64,000 nucleotides of DNA, taken from Rubrivivax sp. GTDB lineage: Bacteria > Pseudomonadota > Gammaproteobacteria > Burkholderiales > Burkholderiaceae_C. A program made the position numbers and the translations under genes. The notes below the pieces were generated by a model. That model searched no databases. It worked only from the letters and a program-made list of their open reading frames with translations, and was not told the DNA's origin. Below, piece after piece: positions 30,556 through 40,065 of this stretch. Positions within the stretch are counted from its first letter, which is position 1; each line of letters begins with the position of its first letter. Location of the stretch: the NCBI GenBank assembly GCA_030680415.1, contig JAUXVE010000059.1, positions 1-64,000 of the forward strand, given 5' to 3'.

Positions 30556-31515
30556 GCTGACCTCGTTGGTGAACCCATCGAGGACGCACGTCTGCCCCGA
30601 AGGGCAGCATGCGTCCCTTCAGGGCTTGATAGAACTCAGCAACCGGCTCGCGACGGTTGCACCATGTGGAAGTGGGCCTGCTTTCGCAGCGGGGCAAATC
30701 TTGAACCCCTGTCCCGACGGTTACAGCCGGGCGTTCGCTTTTTCCACGATCCCATACCCCCTCGCCCGACAGGTCGCCTTGCGGCTTCCCTGCCCTTGCA
30801 CCGAAGTGCTCGGGCGGACGATGGGGCTTACCACGTTCCTTGACTCGCCGACAGCGCGGTGGTTATCCGCGGTGCCTGTCCGTTTAGGGTCTGTCTCTCC
30901 CGGGGCTGCGTAACGGCGATGTGCCCTCAACTTTGACAAGGGCAGCCTGACAGCTTGCCTTTTGGCTCTGGCCTGACAGCAGGTTTGGCCAGTCAATCAT
31001 CACCCGGGTTCAGTCGACAGTTCACGAGCGTTACCCGTGCGGAACTTGCCTGGCCCCTCATCCGCCGTCCTGCTGGCAGAGTCCGTGCACGCCCTCACGG
31101 GACATGCACGCCACCGAGGTGGGGGACGTTGTCGGACGGGCTTCACACAGGGTCGTTACCGGGCCTGCATGCCATCCTAGGCAACCACTGATCGCACAGT
31201 GGGTCACGGCTTCATGCGTGACAAGGCGATCCAAGACTTCGTCGCTCTATGGAGCAGTTGATTCCGTCTCCCGACGACGCTCCAGCGCCACTTGCAGTGG
31301 CCTTGAAGCGCACAACACCGTCACGGTCCACCGTCGGCCAAGGCCGAGGTTTTCCGTCACGGCATCCGCGTCATCGCGGATGTGGCTCCGGCAGGATCTT
31401 CATCCTGCGACCGGAACAAGTTCCGGTCTTTCTCTAGGGCTGCATCACCCCGCAGCTAGGGAGAGCGACACAAACGTGTCGCACCAAAGCTTTTGATTGT
31501 AACCGGCGGCGGGTT

Positions 31516-33591
31516 TCAGCGACCCCGGCCACCCCCGCCGCCACCGCCACGCCCGCCACCGCGGTTGCCGCGGCCGCCGCCCGGGCCACCGCTCTTGCGG
31601 CGCAAGGCGTCGGCGCCGATGTAGCCCACCGCCGTGCGCATCGGGTCGGGCTGGCCGCCCTTGGCGTCGCCGCCGCGCTTGCCGCCGCTACCACCACCAC
31701 CGTGCGCTCCGCCGCCGCTGCCGCCGGGGCCGAAGCCGCCGTGGCCGCGCGAGCCTTGCGTGAAGCGCTTGTCGTAGGTCTGCTGCAGCGGGTTGGGGAT
31801 CGGGCCGTCCTCGGGGATCTCGCGCTGCGGCGCGCGGTCACGCTGCAGTGCACGCTTGTCGTAGGTTTGCTGCAGCGGGTTGGGAATCGGGCCGTCCTCC
31901 GGAATTTCGCGCCGCAACTGGCGTTCCTGCTGGATGGCGCGCCTGTCGAAGGTTTGCTGCAGCGGGTTGGGGATGGCGCCGCCTTCGCCCGGTTCGAAAC
32001 CGGGTCCGCGTGGGCCGCGCGGGCCTCGTTCGGGGCGCTCAGGGCGCGGGGCGCGCTCCGGCCGCGGCCCGCGGTCGGCGCGTTGCTCGGGCCCGGGTCC
32101 CTGCGCGGCGGCCTCGGGCCTTGCGCCGCGCTCGGTCAGATCGGGTCGCGGCCCTTGTTCGCCACCCTCGCCGCGGCGAGCGCCGCGGCGGTTGCGGCCG
32201 CGGCGCGGGCCGAGGTCACGCTCGGCCTCGCGTTCGGGGCCGGGGCCGCTGGCCAGCCGGCGCAGCGCGCGCAGGTCGTGCTCGTCGAGATCGACCCAGA
32301 CACCCCGCTTGAGCCCGTGTGGCAGCACCACCGAGCCATAACGGATGCGGATCAGCCGGCTCACGGCGTGGCCCACGGCCTCGAAGAGCCTGCGCACCTC
32401 GCGGTTGCGGCCCTCGGTGATGACGACGCGGTACCAGTGATTGACGCCTTCGCCGCCGCCGTCCTCGATGCTCTTGAAGGCGGCACGCTGGCCGTCGATC
32501 TCCACGCCCTCGAGCAACCTGGCCTTGGCCTGCGGCTCCAGCAGCCCGAGCGAACGGACCGCGTACTCACGCTCGACGCCGAAGCGCGGGTGCATCAGCT
32601 GGTTGGCGAGCTCGCCCGAATTGGTGAACAGCAGCAGACCTTCGGTGTTGATGTCCAGCCGGCCCACCGATTGCCACTTGCCCTGCTGCAGCCGCGGCAG
32701 GCGCCGGAAGACGGTGGGCCGCTGCTGCGGGTCGTCGTGCGTGACGACCTCGCCAGCGGGCTTGTGATAGGCCAGCACCCGTGGTGGCGGCGGCGCAATG
32801 CGCACGCGCACGGGCTTGCCGTCAATCGCGATGCGGTCGCCGAAAGAGATCCGCTGGCCGGTGTGCGCCACCTCGCCGTTCACGGTGACGCGGCCTTCGA
32901 GGATCATCTGCTCGAGATCGCGCCGTGAGCCGACACCCGCCTGCGCCAGCACCTTGTGCAGCTTGGGGGCGTCGGGGTCGGCAGCGAGCACACGCTTGGG
33001 CGGCGGTGCGGGCTCGGTCACTTCGGCCGCTGCAGCCTCTTCGTCGAAGGTGCCCGAAAGCACTTGTGCGAAGACCTCGGCGGCCACCGGTGCCGGCAGC
33101 CGCGGCGCAGCCGGCGTGGCCCCTTCGGCCGACGACTCACCGGACTCCCCGGCGTCGGCATCTTCAGCCTCATTGGCCGTCGCGGCGACCGCTGCGCCGG
33201 CCTCCTCGGCCACGCGATCCGCGCCGCGCCGGCCGCGCCGGCGGTTGCGGCCGCGTCGGCTGCCGGCGGTCGCTTCGCCATCGGCGGCGTCGCCGGGTGC
33301 AGCGTTCGGCTCGCCGTCGATGTCGCCATCGCTCGCGTCAGTCGCACGGGCGCCGACCGCGGCATCGGTGATGTCGGCTGCGACCGCTTCGGCCTGCGCC
33401 GGCACCGGCTCCACCGCGGGCCCGGCCTCGGCTGCCGGCCCCGTATCGGTAGCGGTCGCCACGGCCGGCTCGGCAGCCGCCTTGCGCGGCGCACGCCGGC
33501 GCTTGGGTTTGTCGACAGCGACTTCGTCCGCCGCCGCAGATGCGGCCGCGGTGGTTTCGGGCGGCAGGGGATCGACTTCGTGAGCGTTCAT
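31516..33591 (-). CDS. rluB: 23S rRNA pseudouridine synthase B with long disordered extensions
   Basis: 691 residues, far longer than E. coli RluB (291). Residues 1-205 are Ala/Asp/Arg-rich and probably disordered. The S4 domain follows (about 208-260, [20 protein letters not shown]), then the RsuA-type catalytic domain with [13 protein letters not shown] (catalytic Asp ~312), then from ~445 an Arg/Gly/Pro-rich tail with three copies of [12 protein letters not shown] (about 540, 569, 599) and a Gly-rich end. It isomerises U2605 of 23S rRNA in E. coli. It starts four bases inside scpB and ends 32 bp before the group II intron. Confidence 0.92.
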   Translation of the reverse strand: MNAHEVDPLPPETTAAASAAADEVAVDKPKRRRAPRKAAAEPAVATATDTGPAAEAGPAVEPVPAQAEAVAADITDAAVGARATDASDGDIDGEPNAAPGDAADGEATAGSRRGRNRRRGRRGADRVAEEAGAAVAATANEAEDADAGESGESSAEGATPAAPRLPAPVAAEVFAQVLSGTFDEEAAAAEVTEPAPPPKRVLAADPDAPKLHKVLAQAGVGSRRDLEQMILEGRVTVNGEVAHTGQRISFGDRIAIDGKPVRVRIAPPPPRVLAYHKPAGEVVTHDDPQQRPTVFRRLPRLQQGKWQSVGRLDINTEGLLLFTNSGELANQLMHPRFGVEREYAVRSLGLLEPQAKARLLEGVEIDGQRAAFKSIEDGGGEGVNHWYRVVITEGRNREVRRLFEAVGHAVSRLIRIRYGSVVLPHGLKRGVWVDLDEHDLRALRRLASGPGPEREAERDLGPRRGRNRRGARRGEGGEQGPRPDLTERGARPEAAAQGPGPEQRADRGPRPERAPRPERPERGPRGPRGPGFEPGEGGAIPNPLQQTFDRRAIQQERQLRREIPEDGPIPNPLQQTYDKRALQRDRAPQREIPEDGPIPNPLQQTYDKRFTQGSRGHGGFGPGGSGGGAHGGGGSGGKRGGDAKGGQPDPMRTAVGYIGADALRRKSGGPGGGRGNRGGGRGGGGGGGRGR

Positions 33592-34343
33592 GCTGGGGCG
33601 TCGGTGGGGGAAAGGGGGTGGGCCAGGGCTGGGGGGACGTCGGCGGCGAAGGCTGCCCGCCCGTCTTCGGCGGCGATGGCGGGTTCGACCGGGACTGCGG
33701 GTGGGTCCTCGAGCGGGGGGTCGGCGTCCGGCGGCACGGCCGCGTCCAGCGGCAAGGCGCCTTGCGCCTCATCCAGCAGCGGCGGCACATCGTCCAGCGC
33801 GGCCAGGGCCTGCGCCGCGCGCGTGCCGTCGAGCGGCCCTTCCAGCGCTGGCAACTGGTCCAGAGCGGCCAGGCCGAGGTCGTCGAGGAACTGCCGCGTG
33901 GTCGCGTACAGCGCCGGCCGACCGGGTGCTTCGCGGTAGCCGATGGCCTCGACCCAGCCGCGTTCCTCGAGCTGCTTGACGATCTGGCTGCTGACGGTGA
34001 CGCCGCGGATGTCCTCGATGTCGCCGCGCGTCACCGGTTGGCGGTAGGCCACGATGGCCAGCGTCTCCATCGCGGCACGCGAGTACTTCGGCGGCTTCTC
34101 GGGGTGCAGCCGGTCGAGGTAGTCGCGCATTTCGGGCCGGCTCTGGAAGCGCCAGCCGCTGGCCAGCGCGACGAGCTCCACGCCGCGGCCCTGCCAGTCG
34201 TCGGCAAGCTCATCGAGCAGGCGGCGCAGCGTATCGGTGCCGACCTCGTCGTCGAACAAGGCCTTCATGTCGCCCAGCGGCAGCGGTGCTGTCGCGCAGA
34301 TGAGCGCGGTTTCGAGGACCCGTTTGGCCTCTGTCGTATTCAT
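33588..34343 (-). CDS. scpB: Segregation and condensation protein B
   Basis: 251 residues from the ATG at 34343. Two winged-helix domains are seen: [22 protein letters not shown] and [28 protein letters not shown], with [18 protein letters not shown] ending the fold. The last ~70 residues are acidic and Pro-rich. ScpB bridges ScpA and SMC in chromosome condensation. No scpA is adjacent; it may lie elsewhere. An ATG ten codons upstream also opens the frame. A TACAAT hexamer on minus at 34526-34531 is a possible -10. It overlaps rluB by four bases. Confidence 0.92.
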   Translation of the reverse strand: MNTTEAKRVLETALICATAPLPLGDMKALFDDEVGTDTLRRLLDELADDWQGRGVELVALASGWRFQSRPEMRDYLDRLHPEKPPKYSRAAMETLAIVAYRQPVTRGDIEDIRGVTVSSQIVKQLEERGWVEAIGYREAPGRPALYATTRQFLDDLGLAALDQLPALEGPLDGTRAAQALAALDDVPPLLDEAQGALPLDAAVPPDADPPLEDPPAVPVEPAIAAEDGRAAFAADVPPALAHPLSPTDAPA

Positions 34344-34561
34344 GGCCTGTGCTTGAGGCTCGACCACCGCCATGGCGGTGCTCAGAAGTCATTCCGGAAT
34401 CGGGGCCCCGTCCGGCAGGAGGCCTCGGATGCGGGGTGGTTCGCATGGTCCGGCAATGCCGGGACGGAGCAGCGTGTCGAACAGGCGCGGCACGTGGGGT
34501 GCCAGCAGCGCTGTGACTTGGCCGCATTGTAGCGCGCCCCGAAGCCGCGGTACCCGCCTGC

Positions 34562-35620
34562 TCAGGTTGCAGCGCCGGGAACCTGCGCCCAGGCCGCGGC
34601 GAAATCGGCCGGCGGCTGGCAATCGAACGCCAGCGGCAGGCGCGTGACCGGGTGCGCCAGGCGCAGTTCGGTGGCATGCAAGGCCTGCCGCTGCATGCCC
34701 AGCGCCGGACGGCCGCCGTAAAGCGCATCTGCCACCAGCGGGTGGCCCAGCGAAGCCAGGTGCACGCGTATCTGGTGCGTGCGCCCGGTGTGCAGCGTGC
34801 AACTCAGCGCGCTGACGGCGTCGCCGCCGCCGCGGCCGTCGCTCATGCCCAGGCGCCGCACGTCCGTGCGCGCCGGCCGCCCGCCGGCGGCAAGCGGTAC
34901 CACGGCCATGCGCACGCGCACGTGCGGGTCGCGGCCGATGGGCGCTTCGACGGTGAACGTTGCCGCCGCGGTGACGCCGTGCGCCAGCGCCAGGTAGCGC
35001 CGATACACCTCGCGGGCGGCGATGTCGCGCACCAGTGCCGTCACCGCCGCCAGCGTCTTGCCGACCATCATCACGCCCGAGGTGTCCTTGTCGAGGCGGT
35101 GCACGATGCCGGCCCGCGGCAGCGTCGCCGCCGCTGCATGATGGGCCAGCAGCCCGTTGAGCAGCGTGCCCGACCAGTTGCCGGGCGCCGGGTGCACCAC
35201 CAGCCCGGCCGGCTTGTCGAGCACCAGCAGGTCTTCGTCTTCATGCAGCACCACCAGGGCCATGGGCTGCGGCGTGTAGGCACGGCTCTCTTCGGTGGGC
35301 ACCAGCGCCAGCGTCAGCTGCTGGCCGGCACGCACGCGGCGCGACGCCGTCTGCGCCAGCGCACCGTCCAGCTGCACATGCGCGCCTGCGATCAGCTGCT
35401 GAAGGTGGCTGCGCGAGAACTCGGGCGCCATCGCCACCAGCGCCTTGTCCAGGCGAACGCCGTGCAGGGCGGCGGTGACGGCAGCGGTGCGGGTCTCGAA
35501 AGGCGCGGCCAGCGGCTCGGCGGCGCTGTCGTCCAGCGGGTCGACTTCGGGCTGGCTCAGGTCCGGCTCCCTATAATCTGCGCTCTTTGCACTGACCGGA
35601 CCCCCACCCGATGACCGCAT
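34562..35620 (-). CDS. rluD: 23S rRNA pseudouridine synthase RluD-type
   Basis: 352 residues. After a ~45-residue acidic N-terminus comes an S4 domain (LDKALVAMAPEFSRSHLQQLI), then the RluA-family catalytic motif IVHRLDKDTSGVMM with the catalytic Asp, and the C-terminal signature HTGRTHQIRVHLASLGHPLVAD. RluD modifies helix 69 of 23S rRNA. The only ATG upstream of the S4 domain is at 35620, which puts its start ten bases inside the divergent bamD. The bamD -10 therefore lies within the first codons of this gene. Confidence 0.9.
   Translation of the reverse strand: MRSSGGGPVSAKSADYREPDLSQPEVDPLDDSAAEPLAAPFETRTAAVTAALHGVRLDKALVAMAPEFSRSHLQQLIAGAHVQLDGALAQTASRRVRAGQQLTLALVPTEESRAYTPQPMALVVLHEDEDLLVLDKPAGLVVHPAPGNWSGTLLNGLLAHHAAAATLPRAGIVHRLDKDTSGVMMVGKTLAAVTALVRDIAAREVYRRYLALAHGVTAAATFTVEAPIGRDPHVRVRMAVVPLAAGGRPARTDVRRLGMSDGRGGGDAVSALSCTLHTGRTHQIRVHLASLGHPLVADALYGGRPALGMQRQALHATELRLAHPVTRLPLAFDCQPPADFAAAWAQVPGAAT
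35572..35577 (+). promoter_or_regulatory. bamD -10 element
   Basis: A perfect TATAAT lies 33 bp upstream of the bamD ATG, inside the divergent rluD coding start. The -35 region is not obvious. Predicted leader length is about 25-28 nt. Confidence 0.5.
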
Positions 35621-36417
35621 TCCCGATCTGGCGCGCTGCGCTCCTGGCCCTGCTGGCGGTGTCGCTGCAGCTGGCCGGTTGCGGCTCGGCGCCCAAGGAC
35701 GAATCCACCGGCGGCACCGCGGAGCGATTGTACAAAGAGGCCCGCGAGGACATGGATGCCGGCAGCTACGATCGCGCCATCAAGACGCTCGAGCGCGTCG
35801 AGGGCCTGGCCGCCGGCTCACTGCTGGCGCAGCAGGCGCTGCTGGACATGGCCTACCTGAACTGGCGCACCGGCGAACGCGCGCAGGCCCTGACCACGGT
35901 CGAGCGCTTCATCAAGCTCAACCCCTCGAGCCCGGCGCTCGACTACGCGCTGTACCTGCGCGGCGTCATCAACTTCAACGACAACCTGGGTCTGCTCGGC
36001 AGCATCGGCGGGCAGCAGCTTTCCGAACGCGACCAGGCCGCATCGCGCGACGCCTACCAGGGCTTCAAGCAGCTCGTCGAGCAGTTCCCCGAGTCGCGCT
36101 ACACCCCCGACGCCATGCAGCGCATGGCCTACATCGTCAATTCGCTGTCGGAATACGAGATCCACGTCGCGCGCTACTACTTCCGCCGCGGTGCCTATGT
36201 GGCTGCCGCCAACCGCGCCCAGCATGCGGTCACCGAGTTCCCGCAGTCGCCCAGCGCCGAAGAAGCGCTGTACATCCTGATGCAGAGCTACGACAAGCTC
36301 GAACTCACCACGCTGCGCAACGATGCCGAGCGTGTGCTGCGCAAGAACTACCCCAACAGCGAGTTCCTCACGCGCGGACTGATGGCCAGGCACAAGCCGT
36401 GGTGGCAGATGTGGTGA
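35611..36417 (+). CDS. bamD: Outer membrane assembly lipoprotein BamD
   Basis: 268 residues. The lipoprotein signal ends in LAGC (residues ~21-24). Five TPR-like helical hairpins follow (AERLYKEAREDMDAGSYDRAIKTLE, RYTPDAMQRMAYIVNSLSEYEIHVARYYFRRGAYVAAANR). BamD is the essential lipoprotein partner of BamA, receiving outer-membrane proteins in the periplasm. It is divergent from rluD, as in many Gram-negatives, and convergent with the helicase gene. Confidence 0.95.
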   Translation: MTAFPIWRAALLALLAVSLQLAGCGSAPKDESTGGTAERLYKEAREDMDAGSYDRAIKTLERVEGLAAGSLLAQQALLDMAYLNWRTGERAQALTTVERFIKLNPSSPALDYALYLRGVINFNDNLGLLGSIGGQQLSERDQAASRDAYQGFKQLVEQFPESRYTPDAMQRMAYIVNSLSEYEIHVARYYFRRGAYVAAANRAQHAVTEFPQSPSAEEALYILMQSYDKLELTTLRNDAERVLRKNYPNSEFLTRGLMARHKPWWQMW

Positions 36418-36436
36418 GCCGAAAGGCGGCACCCGC

Positions 36437-38395
36437 TCAGTGGCCGGCCGCCAGTTCGGCCAGCCAGTCCAGCGCCTGAGCTTCGTCCTGCAGCCGGCCC
36501 ATCGGCGGCAGCGCCGCCAGCAGGCGCCGCCCGTAGCCCATCTGGCGCAGTCGCGGATCGCACAGCACGAGCAGGCCGTGGTCGGATTCGGTGCGTATCA
36601 GGCGCCCTGCGCCCTGCTTCAGTGACACCGCCGCCTCGGCGACGAAGTAGTCGTCGAACGGGTTGCGCCCCTGCTGCCGCAACTGGCGCACGCGGGCTTC
36701 CACCAGCGGGTCGCCGGGCGGCGGGAACGGCAGCTTGTCGATGAGCACGCATTGCAGGGCGTCGCCCGGCATGTCGATGCCCTCCCAGAAGCTGGCCGAG
36801 CCGACGAGAACGCAGCCGCGGCCGTCGCCAAAGCGCTGCAGCAGGGCGCGCCGCGGCTCCCTGCCCTGCACCAGCACCGTCAGGCCGGCGGCTTCGGGCT
36901 GGGCGGCGATGGCCTCGGCGACGATGGGCAGCACGCGCAAGGTGGTGGTGAGCACGAAGGTGCGGCCGCCCAAGGCACCGGCACAGCGTGCCGCCAGCGC
37001 ACCCACGGCGGCCGCGTGGCCCGGCGCGTTGGGCAGCGGCAGGCTGGCCGGCACCCAGACGCGGGCATGGGCGGCGTAGTCGAAGGGGCTGCCCACGCGC
37101 AGTCGCGCGGCATCCTCCAGGCCGGTGCTGGCGGTGAACCAGCTCAGGGCCTCGTCGTCGCCGAGCGTGGCCGAGGTGAAGATCCACGCCCGCGGCGCCA
37201 GCTGGCGCTGCTCCGTCATCATCTGCCGGATGTCCAGCGGCGACTCCACGAGCCGCGCCTGCTGCGGCGTGAGGTCGATCCAGCGCACGTGGTCGACGGC
37301 CGCTTCGCCGGCGAAGCGTGCGGCCAGTTGCGCCAGGCCCCGCGCGCGCTGCTCGAGTTTCGGGAAGTCGGGTGCCGCCTCGGCCACTTCGGCCAGCGCC
37401 GCGGCGGCAGCCAGGGCGGCATCGGCCAGCGCCTGCAGGGCCGGCCCGGTGTCGTCACTGCGCTCCTCCCAGCGCCGCTTGACGATGCCGCGCACCTCGT
37501 GCAGCTCGCCGGCGCAAGCCAGCCGCAACTCGCGCGCAGCGCGTTCGATCGCCGCCTGCAAATCGCTCCACGGCTTGAGACCCCGGGCATGGGACTGGCC
37601 GACACCCAGCATGTCGCGGCCCAGGTCGATGGCCTGTCCGGTGGCCAGCGTCGTGCCCAGAAACTGCACACCCGCCTCGACCAACTGGTGGGCCTCGTCG
37701 AAGACCGCGGCGTCCACCGTGGGCAACAACTCGGCCACGCCGCTGTCGCGCAGCGCCATGTCGGCGAAGAACAGATGGTGGTTGACGACCACCAGATCGG
37801 CCGCCATCGCCTCGCGTCGCGCCTGCATGACGTGGCAGGCGCGGAACTCGGGGCACTCGCTGCCCAGGCAGTTGTCGCGCGTCGAGGTGACGAGCGGGAT
37901 CACCGGTGAACGGTCGTCCAGGCCCTCGACCTCGGCCAGATCACCGCTCTGCGTGCCCTGCGCCCACTGCGCCACCCGGTGCAGCGCGCGCACGGCGTAG
38001 CGATCCGGCAGCTGGGCACCCAGCTGCGCCTGGAGCAGGCGATGCCGGCACAGGTAGCTGGCGCGGCCCTTCAGCAGCGCCATGCGCACCGGCACGCGCA
38101 AGGCGTCGCGCAGCCGCGGCAGGTCGCGCAGGAAGAGCTGGTCCTGCAGGCTCTTGGTGGCGGTGCTGATCAGCGCCCGCCGGCCGGACAGCAACAACGG
38201 CACCAGGTAGGCGAAGGTCTTGCCGACGCCGGTGCCGGCCTCGACGACCAGCGCCTCGCGCCCGTCGACGGCCAGCGCGATGCGCGCGGCCATTTCGTCC
38301 TGCGCCTCGCGCGGCAGGAACCGCGGGTCGCTGCGCGCCAGCGGGCCGTCGGCGGCGAAGGCGCGGGCGACCGCCGCAGCGAGGTCATCGCTCAC
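36437..38395 (-). CDS. DinG/YoaA-family ATP-dependent DNA helicase
   Basis: 652 residues, XPD-like superfamily 2 helicase. Walker A is VEAGTGVGKT, the Walker B/DEAH box is AAVFDEAHQLVEAG, and four cysteines in YLCRH and DNCLGSECPEFRAC fit the 4Fe-4S cluster of this family. The C-terminal helicase motifs include GSASFWEGIDMPGDAL and QGAGRLIRTESDHG. The length and Fe-S pattern are closer to YoaA than to DinG, and it is likely involved in repair of replication damage. It overlaps the next gene by four bases. Confidence 0.9.
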   Translation of the reverse strand: MSDDLAAAVARAFAADGPLARSDPRFLPREAQDEMAARIALAVDGREALVVEAGTGVGKTFAYLVPLLLSGRRALISTATKSLQDQLFLRDLPRLRDALRVPVRMALLKGRASYLCRHRLLQAQLGAQLPDRYAVRALHRVAQWAQGTQSGDLAEVEGLDDRSPVIPLVTSTRDNCLGSECPEFRACHVMQARREAMAADLVVVNHHLFFADMALRDSGVAELLPTVDAAVFDEAHQLVEAGVQFLGTTLATGQAIDLGRDMLGVGQSHARGLKPWSDLQAAIERAARELRLACAGELHEVRGIVKRRWEERSDDTGPALQALADAALAAAAALAEVAEAAPDFPKLEQRARGLAQLAARFAGEAAVDHVRWIDLTPQQARLVESPLDIRQMMTEQRQLAPRAWIFTSATLGDDEALSWFTASTGLEDAARLRVGSPFDYAAHARVWVPASLPLPNAPGHAAAVGALAARCAGALGGRTFVLTTTLRVLPIVAEAIAAQPEAAGLTVLVQGREPRRALLQRFGDGRGCVLVGSASFWEGIDMPGDALQCVLIDKLPFPPPGDPLVEARVRQLRQQGRNPFDDYFVAEAAVSLKQGAGRLIRTESDHGLLVLCDPRLRQMGYGRRLLAALPPMGRLQDEAQALDWLAELAAGH

Positions 38396-38595
38396 GCCGG
38401 CTCGGGCGGTTCGAGCTGCATCTCGAGGCTGGCGATCAGATCTCGCAACACCAGGCGGCGCTTCTTCAGCCGCCGCAGCGCCAGATCGTCGACCGGGCGG
38501 TCGAGCACGTTGCGGTCGATCATCTCGTCGAGATCGGCGTGTTCCATGCGCAACTCGATGAGCCGGCGCTGTGGCGAATGCAGGTTATCGTCCAT
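38392..38595 (-). CDS. DUF465/YdcH-like small coiled-coil protein
   Basis: 67 residues, highly charged and helical: RLIELRMEHADLDEMIDRN followed by ALRRLKKRRLVLRDLIASLE, the two-helix hairpin typical of DUF465. It is cytoplasmic with unknown role. It is transcribed before the helicase with a four-base overlap, so the two are coupled. It is divergent from the PP2C gene 45 bp away. Confidence 0.85.
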   Translation of the reverse strand: MDDNLHSPQRRLIELRMEHADLDEMIDRNVLDRPVDDLALRRLKKRRLVLRDLIASLEMQLEPPEPA

Positions 38596-38605
38596 TGCGG
38601 CACGG

Positions 38606-38632
38606 TTGCGGATTGGGGTGCAAGTTTATATT
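38606..38632 (+). promoter_or_regulatory. Promoter of PP2C gene (leaderless candidate)
   Basis: TATATT at 38627-38632 with a possible TTGCGG -35 (38606-38611, 15-bp spacer). The expected transcription start coincides with the ATG at 38640, and no Shine-Dalgarno is seen. Confidence 0.4.
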
Positions 38633-38639
38633 CGTCGCC

Positions 38640-39407
38640 ATGGCCACAGCCGCCCCATCTTTCCGCTTCAGCGCCGCCACCGGGCTGCATCGCGGCGACC
38701 GTGCGTACCAGCAGGATCAGGTCGAGGTCATGATGCATCCGCGCAGCAGCGGCGCGGTGCTGGCGGTGGTGGCGGACGGCATGGGCGGCAAGAGCGGCGG
38801 ACGCAAGGCCTCCGACCAGGTGCTGCTGACCGCGCGCCAGATCTTCGAGCGCTTTGCACCGGGCGATGACGATGCCGCGGCGTTGCTGCGCCAGCTGGTG
38901 CTGGAAGCGCACCTGATGATCAAGTTGACTGCCATCACCGCCGAGGAGGAGCCGCACAGCACGGTAGCGGCCTTCTACATCGGGCCCGGTCTGGAGTGCG
39001 ACGTGGTGCACGCCGGCGATTCGCGTGTCTACCACTTCCGCGGCACCGAGATGATGCAGCGCACGATCGACCACTCCTTCGTGCAGCGGCTGATCGACGA
39101 AGGCAAGATCACCGCGGAAGCGGCCAACACGCACCCGCAGGCCAATCTGCTGACGGGTTGCCTGGGCACTCACGCCGACCCGCCAGTGTCGCTGTGGCAC
39201 ATCGACCGGCTCGAATATGGCGACACCATGCTGGCCTGCAGCGATGGCCTGTGGCACTACTTCACTCCCAAGGAGCTGGGGGCCATCCTGCATGCGCTGC
39301 CGCCACGGGAAGCCAGCGAGATGCTGATCAGCAAGGCGCGGCAGCGCGCTCGCGGCGGCGGCGACAACCTGTCGCTGGCGCTGGCGCGCATCGACCCGCT
39401 GCGCTGA
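38640..39407 (+). CDS. PP2C-family serine/threonine phosphatase
   Basis: 255 residues. It contains the PP2C metal-binding aspartates: RAYQQDQVEVM near the N-terminus, VVADGMGGKSGGRKASD, VHAGDSRVYHFRG, LACSDGLWHYF and GGGDNLSLALARI. It dephosphorylates Ser/Thr phosphoproteins with Mn2+/Mg2+ in the cytoplasm. The full set of motifs indicates an active enzyme. No cognate kinase is nearby, so targets are unknown. The longer frame from 38571 is not supported by family length. Confidence 0.92.
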   Translation: MATAAPSFRFSAATGLHRGDRAYQQDQVEVMMHPRSSGAVLAVVADGMGGKSGGRKASDQVLLTARQIFERFAPGDDDAAALLRQLVLEAHLMIKLTAITAEEEPHSTVAAFYIGPGLECDVVHAGDSRVYHFRGTEMMQRTIDHSFVQRLIDEGKITAEAANTHPQANLLTGCLGTHADPPVSLWHIDRLEYGDTMLACSDGLWHYFTPKELGAILHALPPREASEMLISKARQRARGGGDNLSLALARIDPLR

Positions 39408-39427
39408 GAGCCAGGCCTTGGGGCGCT

Positions 39428-40054
39428 TCAGCGCCCGGGTGCACTGGCCGGCACCGGCAACGGTGCCGCCGCCTTGCCTGCCGCCTCGCGCTCGGCGATG
39501 CGTCGCTCGATGCGCGCACGGTCGGCAGCGGCCGCTTCGCGCCGTCGTTGCGCGACCCGTGCCCGCTCTGCAGCCTGGGCCGCACGTGCCTGAGCCGGAC
39601 CTGCCTGCGTGCCTTGCGAAGTGCGTCCAGGCGCGGTCGTTGCAGACGCTGCCGACGCCGCGGCCCGGGGCGGCCGCGCACGCGCCTCGGGCGCAGGCCT
39701 TGTCGGCGGCCGCACGCGTACCTCGGGCGCCGACGCTGGCGGCAAGGGCGGCCGCGCGGCCTGGGCACGCTGCTTGGCTTCGATGGCCGCCCGACGGTCG
39801 GCAGCACGCTGCTGGCGATCGGCGTCGTCGAGTTGGAGTTCGCGTGCGCGCAGCGGTGCCAACGCGGCACGGCGCCGGCTGCGTACGTCGTCGAGGCAGG
39901 CGGTGACGGCAAAACGCTGCTGGCACTGGCGCTCCTCGCGCGCGAAACGCTCGATCAGCAGCTGGCGCTCGGCCACGATGCGGGCGCGCTCGGCGTCATC
40001 GGCCGCGGCAGCAAGCGCAACACAGGCCAGCAGCAGTGACAACAGCCAACGCAT
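39428..40054 (-). CDS. Secreted, highly charged Ala/Arg-rich hypothetical protein
   Basis: 208 residues. The N-terminal signal peptide (MRWLLSLLLACVALAAAADDAE) has cleavage expected after the Ala run. A helical, charged region follows with CQQRFAVTACLDDVRSRRRAAL (two cysteines that could form a disulfide), then a Pro/Ala/Arg linker and a C-terminal coiled coil (RARIERRIAEREAAG). GGGG lies six bases before the ATG at 40054. It starts just after the zapE stop. Low-complexity composition makes homology hard to judge; function unknown. Confidence 0.68.
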   Translation of the reverse strand: MRWLLSLLLACVALAAAADDAERARIVAERQLLIERFAREERQCQQRFAVTACLDDVRSRRRAALAPLRARELQLDDADRQQRAADRRAAIEAKQRAQAARPPLPPASAPEVRVRPPTRPAPEARARPPRAAASAASATTAPGRTSQGTQAGPAQARAAQAAERARVAQRRREAAAADRARIERRIAEREAAGKAAAPLPVPASAPGR

Positions 40055-40065
40055 GTGCGGCCCCA

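Larger units (their letters stand above)
28705..31484 (-). mobile_element. Group II intron (about 2.8 kb) between rluB and ndk
   Basis: The minus strand begins with GTGCGAC at 31484, a canonical group II 5' end whose GCGACAC pairs with a nearby GTGTCGC. Domains I-III fill 30556-31484, the ORF lies in domain IV, a perfect 34-nt domain V is at 28746-28779, and domain VI follows (about 28703-28742) with a bulged A near 28711. The exact 3' end is uncertain by a few bases because the expected terminal AY is not obvious. The 5' end falls 32 bp past the rluB stop and the 3' end about 28 bp before the ndk ATG. Confidence 0.85.
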
